Source: Rhodocyclales bacterium (GTDB taxonomy: Bacteria; Pseudomonadota; Gammaproteobacteria; Burkholderiales; Rhodocyclaceae). Taken from it: 37,089 nucleotides of DNA. The position numbers were made by a program, and so were the translations under genes. The notes below the pieces were generated by a model, which ran no database searches, was not told the DNA's origin, and was given only the letters and a program-made list of their open reading frames with translations. Each line of letters opens with the position of its first letter. Position 1 is the stretch's first letter. Below are positions 1 through 9,029 of the stretch, piece by piece. The stretch is taken from positions 1 to 37,089 of the forward strand of contig JACRIX010000068.1 in NCBI GenBank assembly GCA_016215645.1, given 5' to 3'.

Positions 1-3000
1 TCCCGCCGTGACGGTCAGGGTCGCACCCGCGCCGATGCCGTAGGTCCCCGTGTCGGTGCCACTTGACGTGAGCTGGAAGGTCCCGGAATTGACGTTGAAG
101 TTGCCGTTGTTGGCGAACGAGTCGATGCTGAAGTTCTGCGTTGCCAGCGAACCGGCGTTCTTGTTGAAGGTGCCGGTATTCACAAAGGTGGAACTGGAAC
201 CATTACCTTCGAGCGGACTGGGCGCCGTGGTCGTGTCGTTGATGATGCCGCCGACCAGGTTGTTCAGCACCGCGCCGTTGTACATCAGGACCCGATGCGA
301 ACCGCCAACGTCCACCGTGCCGCTGTTGTTCCAGGTCACCACACCATTGAACGTGGGCGAACCGCTCAGCGTGGTGACGCTGGTGCTGCCGGTGTTGAAG
401 GGGCCGCTACCGTTAAATGTCACCGCGCCAAGACCGAGGATGCCGTTCACAGCGACACTACCTGGTCCGTTGAGCACCCCGGAGTTCAGGCTGGTATTGC
501 CGTTGGCCGTTACCGGTCCGGTCGCCGTCAAGGTACCGCCACTCAAGGTCAGCGACGAACTGGACGGTACGGTCATGCCGGAAACCCCGATACCGAGGCT
601 GCTGCCGCTGCTCAGCAGTAAATTGTCGGAGCCGCCGGTAATGCCGAACAGCACCCCGCGCACCGACTGGGCGCCGCCAGTGCTACGGACTTCGACCGTC
701 TTGACGCCGGTGCCGTCGATCACCGCGAGTTCGGTGCCGGTAGGCACATGGCTCGATGTCCAGTTGAGTACGTCGTCCCAGAAATTGCTGTTGGCCCCGC
801 TCCAGATGAACTGCGCCGCACCATTGGCGGTGGCGGTCAGGACATACGTCGGGCTACCGGTTCCGGTGTAGGCGCCACCGGTATTGGATGCAATCGCCGG
901 CGTGCCCGAGATCGTGCCGCCGGAGGTAAAGATCGAGTAGGTATGGCCGCTGACGGTCTGGTAGCCGGCCAGGTCGTTGACCTTGATGGCGCCGCCGAGG
1001 GTCACGTTACCGCTGGCGGCAATCACGTCGTACTGGGTCGAATTGTCGAGGAGTTCGACGTCGATGGCGCCGGTGGCGCCGTTGGTCAGATTGCCGGTGA
1101 TACTCAGCGTGCCGACCGCATTGGCGCCGCCGGGGCGGATCGTGCCATCGTTGGTGAGGATGTTGGCGCCACCGCCGACATTGACTGTCCCGGCGCCGCT
1201 GATGATCCCGGACGCGGCATTGGTGAAGCCGCCGGACCGCGTGAAGGTGGTCCCGCTTGCCACCTCGATCTTGCCACTCTGGGTGAACGCGCCCCCAATA
1301 ACGGAGAGCGTTCCGGCGCTGACATTCAGCGCACCCGTGTTGCTGAAACTATTGACCTCGATCGCCGTGGTGCCAGCGCCGACTTTGCTGAAAGTGCCGC
1401 TGTTAACGACGTTGGTGCCGCTCGCGCCATTGCGCCAGGCAATGGCCCAGGTGCCCGTGGTCGCCGCGTTGATCACCCCGGCGTTGGTAAATGTCGTGGT
1501 GTTGGCGGTGCCGCCATTGAGCGATATCTCGCTCGTGCCGGTGAGGTTGACGATGCCGGAAGCCAGGTTGGTCCAATCGCGCCGCTCCAGTCGCGTTGCG
1601 GCAGCCACGCCGGCCATGGTGACGGTGCCGGCCGTGGTCATGGTCGATGCGTCGCTGCCGTCGATGCTGCCGTTGGTCCAAACCAGGTTGTTGAAGACGA
1701 AATTATCGGAACCGGTGAGTATGCCGCCGCTCAGGGTGACGGTGCCGGTGTTGGTCCTGGTGCTGCCGGTGTTGAAGGTGGTGGTACCGCCGGAGAATGT
1801 CATGGCGGTGTCGAAGCCGACGCTGGCACCGCTGTTGAAGGTGTTGTTGCCGCCCGAAAACACCAGCGTGCCGGCGGTATTGTTGATCGCGGAACCGCTG
1901 TTGAAACTGTGACTGCCGCCGGCAATCTGTAGCGTGCTGCCGGCGCCGACATTGATGGCGCTGGTGCTGGCGTAGCTGCTGCTGCTACCGCTCAGGACCA
2001 GCGTGCCCTCATTGACATTGACCACGCCACCCGACTGGTTGACGAACGAAGCGGAGATCGTGGCGGTGGCCGGCGATCCGGCTTGTTTGTTGATGATGCC
2101 GGAGTTGTTGACGCTGCCGGCGCCAACAACTATTGGATTGGCATTGGCACCGCTGTTGATGTTGATGCTGCCGCCGGCATTGTTGTTGAGCACCGCGCTG
2201 CCCACCAGATTGATATAGCCATTGGCCGTACCGATATCGATCACGCCGGCGTTGTTCCAGGTCTTCGCGCTCAGGTTGAAGCCGTTGTTGCCGAAGCTGG
2301 TGGCACCGTTGGTGTTCAGCGTTCCCGCGCCGGTGATGGTGCTGAACAGATTGGCGACCAGGGTCTGCCCGCTGGGGACGGTGACGTTATCCGCGCTGTT
2401 GAAGGTGACCGAGTTGCTGACACCAATCGACAGGCCCGCGTTGAAGCTGTGAGCATTGCCGGTGTTGAGATTGAGCACGCCGCCGGTGACGGCTACCGGG
2501 TTCGCGAAATTGGTGACGTTTGCGGCAACGAGGTTGACCGTGCCATTGGTGACGCTCCATGTACTGTTGTTCAGAATGGAAAAATCGTTGGCGGCAGCGG
2601 TATTGATGACGGTGCCCCCCGCAAACAGCACCGTGGCCCCCGTGCCGGTCACCGCGGCATTGCCGCTGAAAGTCTGGGTGCCGCCGCCGAACTGCAGCGT
2701 GCTGCCGCTGGCGGCACTGATGCTGCTGCCGGCGCTGTAGGTGTTGCTGGCGTTCAGCGAAAGCGTGCCTGAGTTGACGTTGATCACGCCGCCGGACTGG
2801 TTGATCAGCACCGGGTTGAAGCCGCTGGTGGCCGGGGCGCCATTCAGATTCTTGGTCAACAGGCCAAAGTTGTTGAAGCTGCCGACGCCCGTGGTGTGAT
2901 TGTCGTTGAACGAGGCGTTGATATTGAACACGCCGCTGGCTTGGTTATTGAACACCGCTGTGCCGCCGGTGAGCGTGTCGTCGATCTCGAAATAGGTCAG

Positions 3001-5658
3001 TGCGCCGCCGGGTGTGGTGAAGTTAACCGTGCCGAAATTGTTCCAGGTGCGGCTGCCGCGCAGCGAGGCGGTTTGGGCGAATCCGGGCGCGAGCGTCGTC
3101 GTGCTGCCCAGCTGGGTTGTCAGCGTGCCGCTGCCGCTGATGAAACCCTTGCTGAAGGCGAAAGCACCGGAGACGCTGATACTGCCGCTGCCGGTGATCG
3201 TTCCACCCGTTACATTCAACGTGGGAAGCGCCAGATTATTGTTCGCCAGGTCCAGCGTGCTGCCATAGCCGCCGGCGCGCGTCAGGGTCGTGAGGCCGCT
3301 CAGACTGGTACCGCTGGCGAGGGTGAGGTGGCCTTCGTTGAGGGTGATGGAGGTCAGGTTCTGGAAGCCGGTCGCAGCGCCACCGGTGATGCCGGCGAAG
3401 GACACGTTGGTGATGCCGCCCGACTGGACGTAGCTGCTGCCGAGGTTGGTCACCGTGCCGTTGAACAAAACGTCGCCGGCGCTGCCAAGATCGTCGAGGG
3501 CCGCCGTAGTCGTGCCGCTGACGTTGTAATCGCCCGTGAGGGTATAGACCGCCGTGGCGGTTTGCGGCTTGGAAAACGTCATGTTTCCGGCGCCGCCGAT
3601 ATTGCCGCTGATCGAGCGCGGGCCGCCATGGAACTGCAGGGTGGCGTTGTTCGTCAGTACATAGTTGCCCGCATCGATGCCGCCGGTGTCGAAGCGCAAG
3701 GTTCCGCTGGTAACGTTGACCACGCCGCCCGACTGGTTGTTGAATGCCGGATCGACACTGCTGGTGAAGTTCAGATTCTTGTTCAGAACGCCCGCGTTGT
3801 TGAACGTGCCGACGCCGGTGATGTGATTGTCACTGACGGGGGTGTCGAGGTTGAATACCCCTCCGATCTTGTTGTTGAATACCGCCGTGCCACCGGTGAG
3901 CGTGTCATCGATCTGGAAGTGCGAGAGTGTTCCGATATTGGGCGTAAAGGTCACCGTCCCGTAGTTGTCCCAGATGCGGCTGCCGCGCAGCGCAATGGTC
4001 TCGTTGAAGCTGGGCGAGAGCGCGGTCGTGCTTCCAGGCTGTGTCGTCAGCGTGCCGCTGCCACTGATGACCGAATTGCCGGACCAGTTGAACCCACCCG
4101 AAACATTGATGTTGCCGCTGCCGGTGAGAGTGCCACCACCAACAATGTTCAGGTTGCCGATGGTGGTCGTCGAATCGAGGGTCGCCGTACCCGAAGAGAT
4201 GAACGCCGTACCGGGAATGCTGATGCTGCCGCCGTTGGCGTTCAAGGTCATCGTGCCGAAGTTGACCGTGCCGCCACCTGTGGCATCCGAATTGGCGTTG
4301 AACACCATGTTCAACACTCCCGTCGTCGAACCGATCCCGGCGTTGAGGTTGATGTTGTTGTGGGCGTTGAGGGTCAGCGTGGCATCGGTGCCGGCCGTCT
4401 TGGCGATGGCATTGGCCACGGTGATGTTGCCGGCCTGGGCGCCGCCCGCTCCGGTCGTGATGATGATGCTGGTGCCGGCATTCAGCGCGGTCTGGATGGT
4501 GCCGGTGGTAATGATGGAACTGTCGGCGGTACTGGTGAAGTTCGGGTTGCCACTGACATTGGTATCCGGCCCGCTGGACTGGATCATGATGTCGTTGGGG
4601 TCGAGCAGCCATTCGCCGCCCCGGGTCCGGACGGTGATCCGGTCGATATCCAGTTTCGCCGCGGAGGTCTCGACGAATCCGCCGCTGCCGGCCTGACCGT
4701 TGCCCTGCGCAGTGATTTCGCCGCGCGCAAGCAGCTCACCGCTGATCTGCCCGTTCTCGGCGACGATCGCCGTGACGCTGCCCCCCGCCGTACCGTCAGC
4801 GCCGACTCTTGAAGTCTCAGCCAGTTCGATCCTCTTCGTCGCCCGCAGGAATATCCGCCCGCCTTCCTCGACCACGCTGCTGGCACTGACCCGCCCGCTG
4901 TTCTTCACCACTACGCCGGCGATGCCGATGCGGCCAGCCTCCGCCGTGATTTCGCCGAGATTGGTGACATCCCCCTCGGCGCCGGTGATCTCGACCTTGA
5001 CGCCGGGCGTGGCGCTGTCGATCAGTTCGACCGTGTTGCCGGCGGCGAGGATGGTCTCGCCCCTGGGCGTGGTGATGATGCCTTCGTTGCTGACCTTGCT
5101 GCCGATCAGATAGACGCTGCCGCCCATGGGCGTGGTGATGGTGCCCTGGTTCACCACGTTGCCGGCACCGGCCGGGCCGGCCTCGAACCGCATCCGGTTG
5201 GCGAGGAAGTCGGCATTGGTCACGTTCATGGTGCTGGCGACAAAGGCGGCGGTGTCGATGCGCGCGCCCTGTCCGACCAGGATGCCGGCCGGGTTGACCA
5301 GCCAGACCTTGCCGTTCGATGTGAGGTTGCCGAGGATGACACTCGGGTCACTGGCCAGCACCCGGTTGAGCACGGCGCTCGACGCCGACGGCTGATCGAA
5401 ACGCACCGCGTTGCCGGCGCCGATGTTGAACTGCTGCCAGTTGATGATGGCGCCATTGCTGTTGGCCACGGTCATCTGCTTGCCGATCTGGCTGATCACG
5501 GCGCTGCCGTTGACCACTTGCGCACCGCTTGGCAGGGATTGCGCCAGCAGGTCGGCGGAGGCAAAACATGCCGCGACGGCCAAGGCACAAAGTCGCCGGC
5601 GTGCCAACAGGGATTCCGTCTGACTCAGGGCCTTGGTCCCGGGGGATTTTCTCGGCAT
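1..5658 (-). CDS. Two-partner-secretion exoprotein (filamentous haemagglutinin family), 3' end outside window
   Basis: The minus frame starting at ATG 5658 stays open to the left edge, giving about 1,886 codons without a stop. A GAGAGGAA ribosome site precedes the start. Residues 17-40 form a basic then hydrophobic signal peptide ending LLAQ. Residues 45-145 match the TPS (haemagglutination activity) domain: QVVNGSAVISQ, then NWQQFNIGAG near 73-82, then VNPAGILVGQGARID near 121-135. The rest is low-complexity Gly/Ser/Thr/Asn beta-helix with recurring units such as NQSGGVVNV, SGTL and NTGTFNK. Such proteins are exported by Sec and then through a TpsB outer-membrane pore to act as adhesins or contact-dependent effectors. 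No tpsB gene is visible. The C-terminus is missing, so function beyond a secreted filament is unknown. Long open frames on the other strand here are shadows of the repetitive GC-rich coding. Confidence 0.9.
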   Translation of the reverse strand, partial: MPRKSPGTKALSQTESLLARRRLCALAVAACFASADLLAQSLPSGAQVVNGSAVISQIGKQMTVANSNGAIINWQQFNIGAGNAVRFDQPSASSAVLNRVLASDPSVILGNLTSNGKVWLVNPAGILVGQGARIDTAAFVASTMNVTNADFLANRMRFEAGPAGAGNVVNQGTITTPMGGSVYLIGSKVSNEGIITTPRGETILAAGNTVELIDSATPGVKVEITGAEGDVTNLGEITAEAGRIGIAGVVVKNSGRVSASSVVEEGGRIFLRATKRIELAETSRVGADGTAGGSVTAIVAENGQISGELLARGEITAQGNGQAGSGGFVETSAAKLDIDRITVRTRGGEWLLDPNDIMIQSSGPDTNVSGNPNFTSTADSSIITTGTIQTALNAGTSIIITTGAGGAQAGNITVANAIAKTAGTDATLTLNAHNNINLNAGIGSTTGVLNMVFNANSDATGGGTVNFGTMTLNANGGSISIPGTAFISSGTATLDSTTTIGNLNIVGGGTLTGSGNINVSGGFNWSGNSVISGSGTLTTQPGSTTALSPSFNETIALRGSRIWDNYGTVTFTPNIGTLSHFQIDDTLTGGTAVFNNKIGGVFNLDTPVSDNHITGVGTFNNAGVLNKNLNFTSSVDPAFNNQSGGVVNVTSGTLRFDTGGIDAGNYVLTNNATLQFHGGPRSISGNIGGAGNMTFSKPQTATAVYTLTGDYNVSGTTTAALDDLGSAGDVLFNGTVTNLGSSYVQSGGITNVSFAGITGGAATGFQNLTSITLNEGHLTLASGTSLSGLTTLTRAGGYGSTLDLANNNLALPTLNVTGGTITGSGSISVSGAFAFSKGFISGSGTLTTQLGSTTTLAPGFAQTASLRGSRTWNNFGTVNFTTPGGALTYFEIDDTLTGGTAVFNNQASGVFNINASFNDNHTTGVGSFNNFGLLTKNLNGAPATSGFNPVLINQSGGVINVNSGTLSLNASNTYSAGSSISAASGSTLQFGGGTQTFSGNAAVTGTGATVLFAGGTVINTAAANDFSILNNSTWSVTNGTVNLVAANVTNFANPVAVTGGVLNLNTGNAHSFNAGLSIGVSNSVTFNSADNVTVPSGQTLVANLFSTITGAGTLNTNGATSFGNNGFNLSAKTWNNAGVIDIGTANGYINLVGSAVLNNNAGGSININSGANANPIVVGAGSVNNSGIINKQAGSPATATISASFVNQSGGVVNVNEGTLVLSGSSSSYASTSAINVGAGSTLQIAGGSHSFNSGSAINNTAGTLVFSGGNNTFNSGASVGFDTAMTFSGGTTTFNTGSTRTNTGTVTLSGGILTGSDNFVFNNLVWTNGSIDGSDASTMTTAGTVTMAGVAAATRLERRDWTNLASGIVNLTGTSEISLNGGTANTTTFTNAGVINAATTGTWAIAWRNGASGTNVVNSGTFSKVGAGTTAIEVNSFSNTGALNVSAGTLSVIGGAFTQSGKIEVASGTTFTRSGGFTNAASGIISGAGTVNVGGGANILTNDGTIRPGGANAVGTLSITGNLTNGATGAIDVELLDNSTQYDVIAASGNVTLGGAIKVNDLAGYQTVSGHTYSIFTSGGTISGTPAIASNTGGAYTGTGSPTYVLTATANGAAQFIWSGANSNFWDDVLNWTSSHVPTGTELAVIDGTGVKTVEVRSTGGAQSVRGVLFGITGGSDNLLLSSGSSLGIGVSGMTVPSSSSLTLSGGTLTATGPVTANGNTSLNSGVLNGPGSVAVNGILGLGAVTFNGSGPFNTGSTSVTTLSGSPTFNGVVTWNNSGTVDVGGSHRVLMYNGAVLNNLVGGIINDTTTAPSPLEGNGSSSTFVNTGTFNKNAGSLATQNFSIDSFANNGNFNVNSGTFQLTSSGTDTGTYGIGAGATLTVTAG
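1363..1384 (+). repeat. Dispersed 22-nt bipartite element, copy 1
   Basis: CGCCGT, six bases (GGTGCC), AGCGCCGACT. It lies inside the exoprotein gene, where the minus strand reads Lys-Val-Gly-Ala-Gly-Thr-Thr-Ala. Confidence 0.6.
4786..4807 (+). repeat. Dispersed 22-nt bipartite element, copy 2
   Basis: CGCCGT, ACCGTC, AGCGCCGACT. It lies inside the exoprotein gene (minus reading Arg-Val-Gly-Ala-Asp-Gly-Thr-Ala). The 22 bases are identical to copy 4. Confidence 0.65.
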
Positions 5659-5952
5659 GGTGTTCCTCTCGATTTCCGACGGCATCTGAAGTCCGGCAGA
5701 CCAGGCCCATTTACTTCAACCATCAATCATTGAACCTTCGCGCGAGCCTAGCCGGTTCCGATCCGCCACACAAGCAAATTTGTCACGCTTTCAGGCACCG
5801 GCATGGGGCACCTCCATTTCCTTGGCAAAAACGAATCTTTGCGGGCAAACAAGTACTTATCGCTGCCGCAGGATATGCGCCGTGGCCAGGCCTTACGATT
5901 TCCACGGTTCTCGGCCAAAATGCGCGGATACGCAAGCTCAGGAGCCTCCATC

Positions 5953-6372
5953 GTGCAGCCCGCCAAGGCAGACTGGTCGCCGGCGATCGAAACCGGTTTG
6001 CCGGAAATCGACGATCAGCACCGTCAACTGTTCGAGTTGGCGGCGACTTTTCGCGGCGAAGGCGACCAGATCCGCGTGATGCGCGCATTGTCGATGCTGG
6101 CCGAGTACGCCAGCACCCATCTGCGTGACGAGGAAGCCATGTTGCAGGCCATCGGCTATCCGGCACTGGAGTCCCACCGCGAGCAGCACCGCCTGTTTCG
6201 CGCCATGCTGAGCGCCCTGCTCGACGAATCGCGCCACCTGACGCTGGACCAGATCGCCACCCGCATCGAGGAGTTGATCAACGGCTGGTTCTACCGCCAC
6301 ATCCTGACCGTCGACGCCGAGTACGTGCCGGCGGTCAAGGCACAACGGGATGCCGCCGGCGTCGCGGACTGA
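5953..6372 (+). CDS. Bacteriohemerythrin
   Basis: A single-domain, cytoplasmic four-helix O2-binding protein with a di-iron site. The proposed start is GTG 5953, because AGGAG lies eight bases upstream and the protein then begins just before the family's conserved Trp. This gives 139 residues, usual for the family. The frame is open further upstream (an ATG at 5920 and one at 5803), but that part has no hemerythrin similarity. All seven iron ligands are present: His23 (DDQH), His56 and Glu60 (HLRDE), His75 and His79 (HREQH), His116 and Asp121 (HILTVD). Proteins of this type buffer or deliver O2, or sense it, in microaerobic bacteria. It stands alone between the divergent exoprotein gene and the FAD protein. 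The 294 bases upstream show no clear promoter or RNA motif. Confidence 0.88.
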   Translation: MQPAKADWSPAIETGLPEIDDQHRQLFELAATFRGEGDQIRVMRALSMLAEYASTHLRDEEAMLQAIGYPALESHREQHRLFRAMLSALLDESRHLTLDQIATRIEELINGWFYRHILTVDAEYVPAVKAQRDAAGVAD

Positions 6373-6452
6373 ACCGCCGTGGCACTGGCGCCAACTACCG
6401 GCCAGCCGTCAATTAGAATCCGGCTTGGCGCATTCTTCGTGCCGTCCTCCCC

Positions 6453-8072
6453 ATGCGCCTGACCGAACTCCGCCTTCCGCTCGACCATACCGACGCCGAC
6501 CTGCGCCGCGCCATCCTCAAGCGCCTGGGCATTGCCGCCGACGACGTGATCGCCTTCACCGTGTTCCGTCGCGGCTACGACGCCCGCAAGCGTGCCGCCA
6601 TCGTCCTCACCTATACCCTGGACATTGAACTCCGCGACGAAGCCTCGGTACTGAATCGGCTTGCCGGCGACGCCCACCTCGGCCCCTCGCCCGACACCTC
6701 CTATCGCTACGTCGCACAGGCGCCCGAGACACCGCCCACGCCGCGCCCGGTGGTGATCGGCACCGGCCCCTGCGGCCTGTTCGCCGGCCTGCTGCTGGCG
6801 CAGATGGGATTCCGTCCGCTGATCCTGGAACGCGGCAAGGCGGTGCGCGAGCGCACCCAGGACACCTGGGGCCTGTGGCGCAAGGGCCGGCTCAATCCCG
6901 AATCCAATGTGCAGTTCGGCGAGGGCGGCGCCGGCACCTTCTCCGACGGCAAGCTCTACAGCCAGATCAAGGACCCGGCCTGGCGCGCGCGCAAGGTGCT
7001 CACCGAGTTCGTCAAGGCCGGTGCGCCGGCCGAGATCCTGTATGTCAGCAAGCCGCACATCGGTACCTTCAAGCTGGTCTCGATGGTCGAGGCCATGCGT
7101 GCCGAAATCGAATCGCTGGGCGGCGAGATCCGCTTCGGCGCCCGTGTCGATGATGTCGAGATCACGTCCGGTCGGGTGTGCGGGCTGCGCCTGGCCGATG
7201 GCGAGCGCATCGCCGCCCGCCACGTCGTGCTCGCGGTCGGCCATAGCGCGCGCGACACATTTCGAATGCTGCATGGGCGCGGCGTGCATATCGAGCCCAA
7301 GCCCTTTTCCATCGGCCTGCGCATCGAACACCCGCAGTCGCTGATCGACCGCGCCCGCTTTGGCAAGTTCGCCGGCCACCCGCTGCTGGGCGCCGCCGAC
7401 TACAAGCTGGTGCATCACTGCGACAACGGCCGCTCGGCCTACAGCTTCTGCATGTGTCCCGGTGGCACCGTGGTCGCCGCCACCTCGGAAGCCGGCCGGG
7501 TGGTAACCAACGGCATGAGCCAGTACTCGCGCAACGAACGCAATGCCAACAGCGCCATCGTCGTTGGCGTGACGCCGGCCGACTATCCGGGAATCGAAAC
7601 CGATCCGCTGGCCGGCATCGAATTCCAGCGCCATTGGGAGAGCCTGGCGTTCGAGGCCGGCGGCGGTGACTACAAGGCCCCGGCACAGCGTGTCGGTGAC
7701 TTCCTCGCCGGGCGGGCGTCGACGGATCTTGGCAGCGTCGTGCCCTCCTACACCCCCGGCGTGCAACCGGCCGACCTGCGCGATTGCCTGCCCGACTACG
7801 TGGTCGCGGCACTGCGCGAAAGCCTGCGCGCCTTCGGCCGCCAGATCCACGGTTTCGACATGAACGACGCCCTGCTCACCGGCGTCGAGACGCGCACCTC
7901 CTCACCGATTCGCGTCACGCGCGGCAATGACTTCCAGAGCGTCAGCACGCACGGCCTCTACCCGGCCGGCGAAGGCGCGGGCTACGCCGGCGGCATTCTT
8001 TCGGCGGCGGTCGACGGCATCAAGGTCGCCGAGGCCGTGGCGCTCAGCCTGGTCGGCACCGCCGCCTCATAG
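6453..8072 (+). CDS. FAD-dependent dehydrogenase-like protein (COG2509 type)
   Basis: A 539-residue flavoprotein. Residues 1-95 form a small N-terminal domain typical of this family. The dinucleotide-binding motif VVIGTGPCGLFAG starts near residue 99 and is followed by LILERG, the end of the second strand that binds the FAD ribose. Further family signatures are QFGEGGAGTFSDGKL, HIGTFKL, the CMCPGG segment and a C-terminal YPAGEGAGYAGGI loop that closes on the flavin. The family is widespread but its substrate is unknown; membership is clear and the reaction is not. The start is ATG 6453, with no strong ribosome site. Its last six bases overlap the end of hoxV, which converges from the other strand (TAG at 8070-8072 against TGA at 8069-8067). 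Confidence 0.85.
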   Translation: MRLTELRLPLDHTDADLRRAILKRLGIAADDVIAFTVFRRGYDARKRAAIVLTYTLDIELRDEASVLNRLAGDAHLGPSPDTSYRYVAQAPETPPTPRPVVIGTGPCGLFAGLLLAQMGFRPLILERGKAVRERTQDTWGLWRKGRLNPESNVQFGEGGAGTFSDGKLYSQIKDPAWRARKVLTEFVKAGAPAEILYVSKPHIGTFKLVSMVEAMRAEIESLGGEIRFGARVDDVEITSGRVCGLRLADGERIAARHVVLAVGHSARDTFRMLHGRGVHIEPKPFSIGLRIEHPQSLIDRARFGKFAGHPLLGAADYKLVHHCDNGRSAYSFCMCPGGTVVAATSEAGRVVTNGMSQYSRNERNANSAIVVGVTPADYPGIETDPLAGIEFQRHWESLAFEAGGGDYKAPAQRVGDFLAGRASTDLGSVVPSYTPGVQPADLRDCLPDYVVAALRESLRAFGRQIHGFDMNDALLTGVETRTSSPIRVTRGNDFQSVSTHGLYPAGEGAGYAGGILSAAVDGIKVAEAVALSLVGTAAS

Positions 8073-9029
8073 CCAGGCCAGTTCCCAGCGCACGCAGGGA
8101 TCAAGCGCCGCCACGGCACGCGCGGCAAAACCCTCAAGCGCGGCCCGATCGCGCACCGGGCGCCCCGTCAGCCAGCGATGCAAGGGCCCTTGCGGATGGA
8201 AGTTCCATTCGGTCGGCGCGACGATGAAATAGTCGGCGATGCGCTCGCCGTCGAGCACGATCTCGTGCATCAACAGGCCGCGCGCCGTTTCCACCAGCCC
8301 GCGACCGATTCCGGGGGCCACCGGCACCGAGCTCGCCGTACCGCCAGCGCCGACTTTCGCCAAGCCCTGCGCCCATTCGCGCAACTCGCCAAGACGCGCC
8401 CGCCAGCGCCGGGCGAACACCGCGCCCTCGCCCTGGCCGCCGCGCCGCGCCAGGGCGCCGGTTTCGGCCGCCCGCCCCTGCCACTGCGGCAAGCGACAGA
8501 ATTCGGCATCGAGCCGGGGCCAGTATCGAACCGAGGCCCCAGCATCGATGCCGGGCAATGACGACGACGCGGCCTCGGACAGATCAGCCACCTGGTCCAG
8601 CCCTTGCCACAGTTCATCGATGCGCGGCTGATCGAGGAAAGCCGCCAGCCGGCCGTGCTCGCCCTGCGCCATCCAGCCCATGGCCAGCGCAAACTCGTCC
8701 CTGAGCGGCGCCGCACCCAGCAGCGGCGGCAAGTCCAGCAGCCAGCGCCAGAGATGCTCGCGCATTGCCTCGGCGGCGATGTCCGGATCGAGCCGGGGCG
8801 CGCTGCCCGCCCCGCGCGCCGCCGCCAGCGCCAGCTCGGCCGCCCTGCCCTGGGCCTTGCCGCAGAGTGCAAACAACAGGGGCACCAGTGTCACCGCCTC
8901 GTCGGCCAGGCGGCCGCGCAGCACCGAGGTCACCATCGGACGCGCGCTGACCACATCGACGGCGCTGATGCACCCGGCGTCCTGGCGGAGCCGGATGCGT
9001 ATGCAGCCAGGATCGATGCCGCCGCTCAT
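8067..9029 (-). CDS. hoxV: HoxV/HupK-type hydrogenase maturation protein
   Basis: A 320-residue protein related to the [NiFe]-hydrogenase large subunit but without the metal site. Near the C-terminus it carries APTEWNFHP, matching the APTTWNFSP of HoxC, and it ends LDPCVRWELAWL, where a true large subunit has DPCxxC. The second cysteine is replaced by Trp, and no N-terminal CxxC pair is seen. HoxV/HupK proteins are thought to act as scaffolds or chaperones carrying the Fe(CN)2CO unit towards the large subunit. The start ATG 9029 overlaps the hoxJ stop as ATGA, so the two are translationally coupled; an upstream in-frame extension to 9110 lies inside hoxJ and is rejected. In C. necator hoxV sits between hoxT and hypA. 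Here it is about 23 kb away, downstream of hoxJ. Confidence 0.82.
   Translation of the reverse strand: MSGGIDPGCIRIRLRQDAGCISAVDVVSARPMVTSVLRGRLADEAVTLVPLLFALCGKAQGRAAELALAAARGAGSAPRLDPDIAAEAMREHLWRWLLDLPPLLGAAPLRDEFALAMGWMAQGEHGRLAAFLDQPRIDELWQGLDQVADLSEAASSSLPGIDAGASVRYWPRLDAEFCRLPQWQGRAAETGALARRGGQGEGAVFARRWRARLGELREWAQGLAKVGAGGTASSVPVAPGIGRGLVETARGLLMHEIVLDGERIADYFIVAPTEWNFHPQGPLHRWLTGRPVRDRAALEGFAARAVAALDPCVRWELAWL
8334..8355 (+). repeat. Dispersed 22-nt bipartite element, copy 3
   Basis: CGCCGT, ACCGCC, AGCGCCGACT. It lies inside hoxV (minus reading Lys-Val-Gly-Ala-Gly-Gly-Thr-Ala). Confidence 0.65.

Noticed and set aside
1931..1955. A possible tenth copy of the 22-nt element in the exoprotein gene (CGTGCTGCC then GGCGCCGACA)
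   Set aside because: Mismatches occur in both blocks, and Val-Gly-Ala-Gly is a normal beta-helix phrase there, so it was not counted.
50..5113. Many long plus-strand open frames rich in Pro, Val, Leu or Ala/Gly/Arg
   Set aside because: They are complements of the minus-strand exoprotein frame, which has a signal peptide, TPS motifs and a ribosome site. The plus frames show no domain and low-complexity composition.
5659..5952. Possible c-di-GMP riboswitch in front of the hemerythrin gene
   Set aside because: A few short matches (GGCAAA, GCAAAG-like) occur on either strand, but the conserved paired core could not be assembled.
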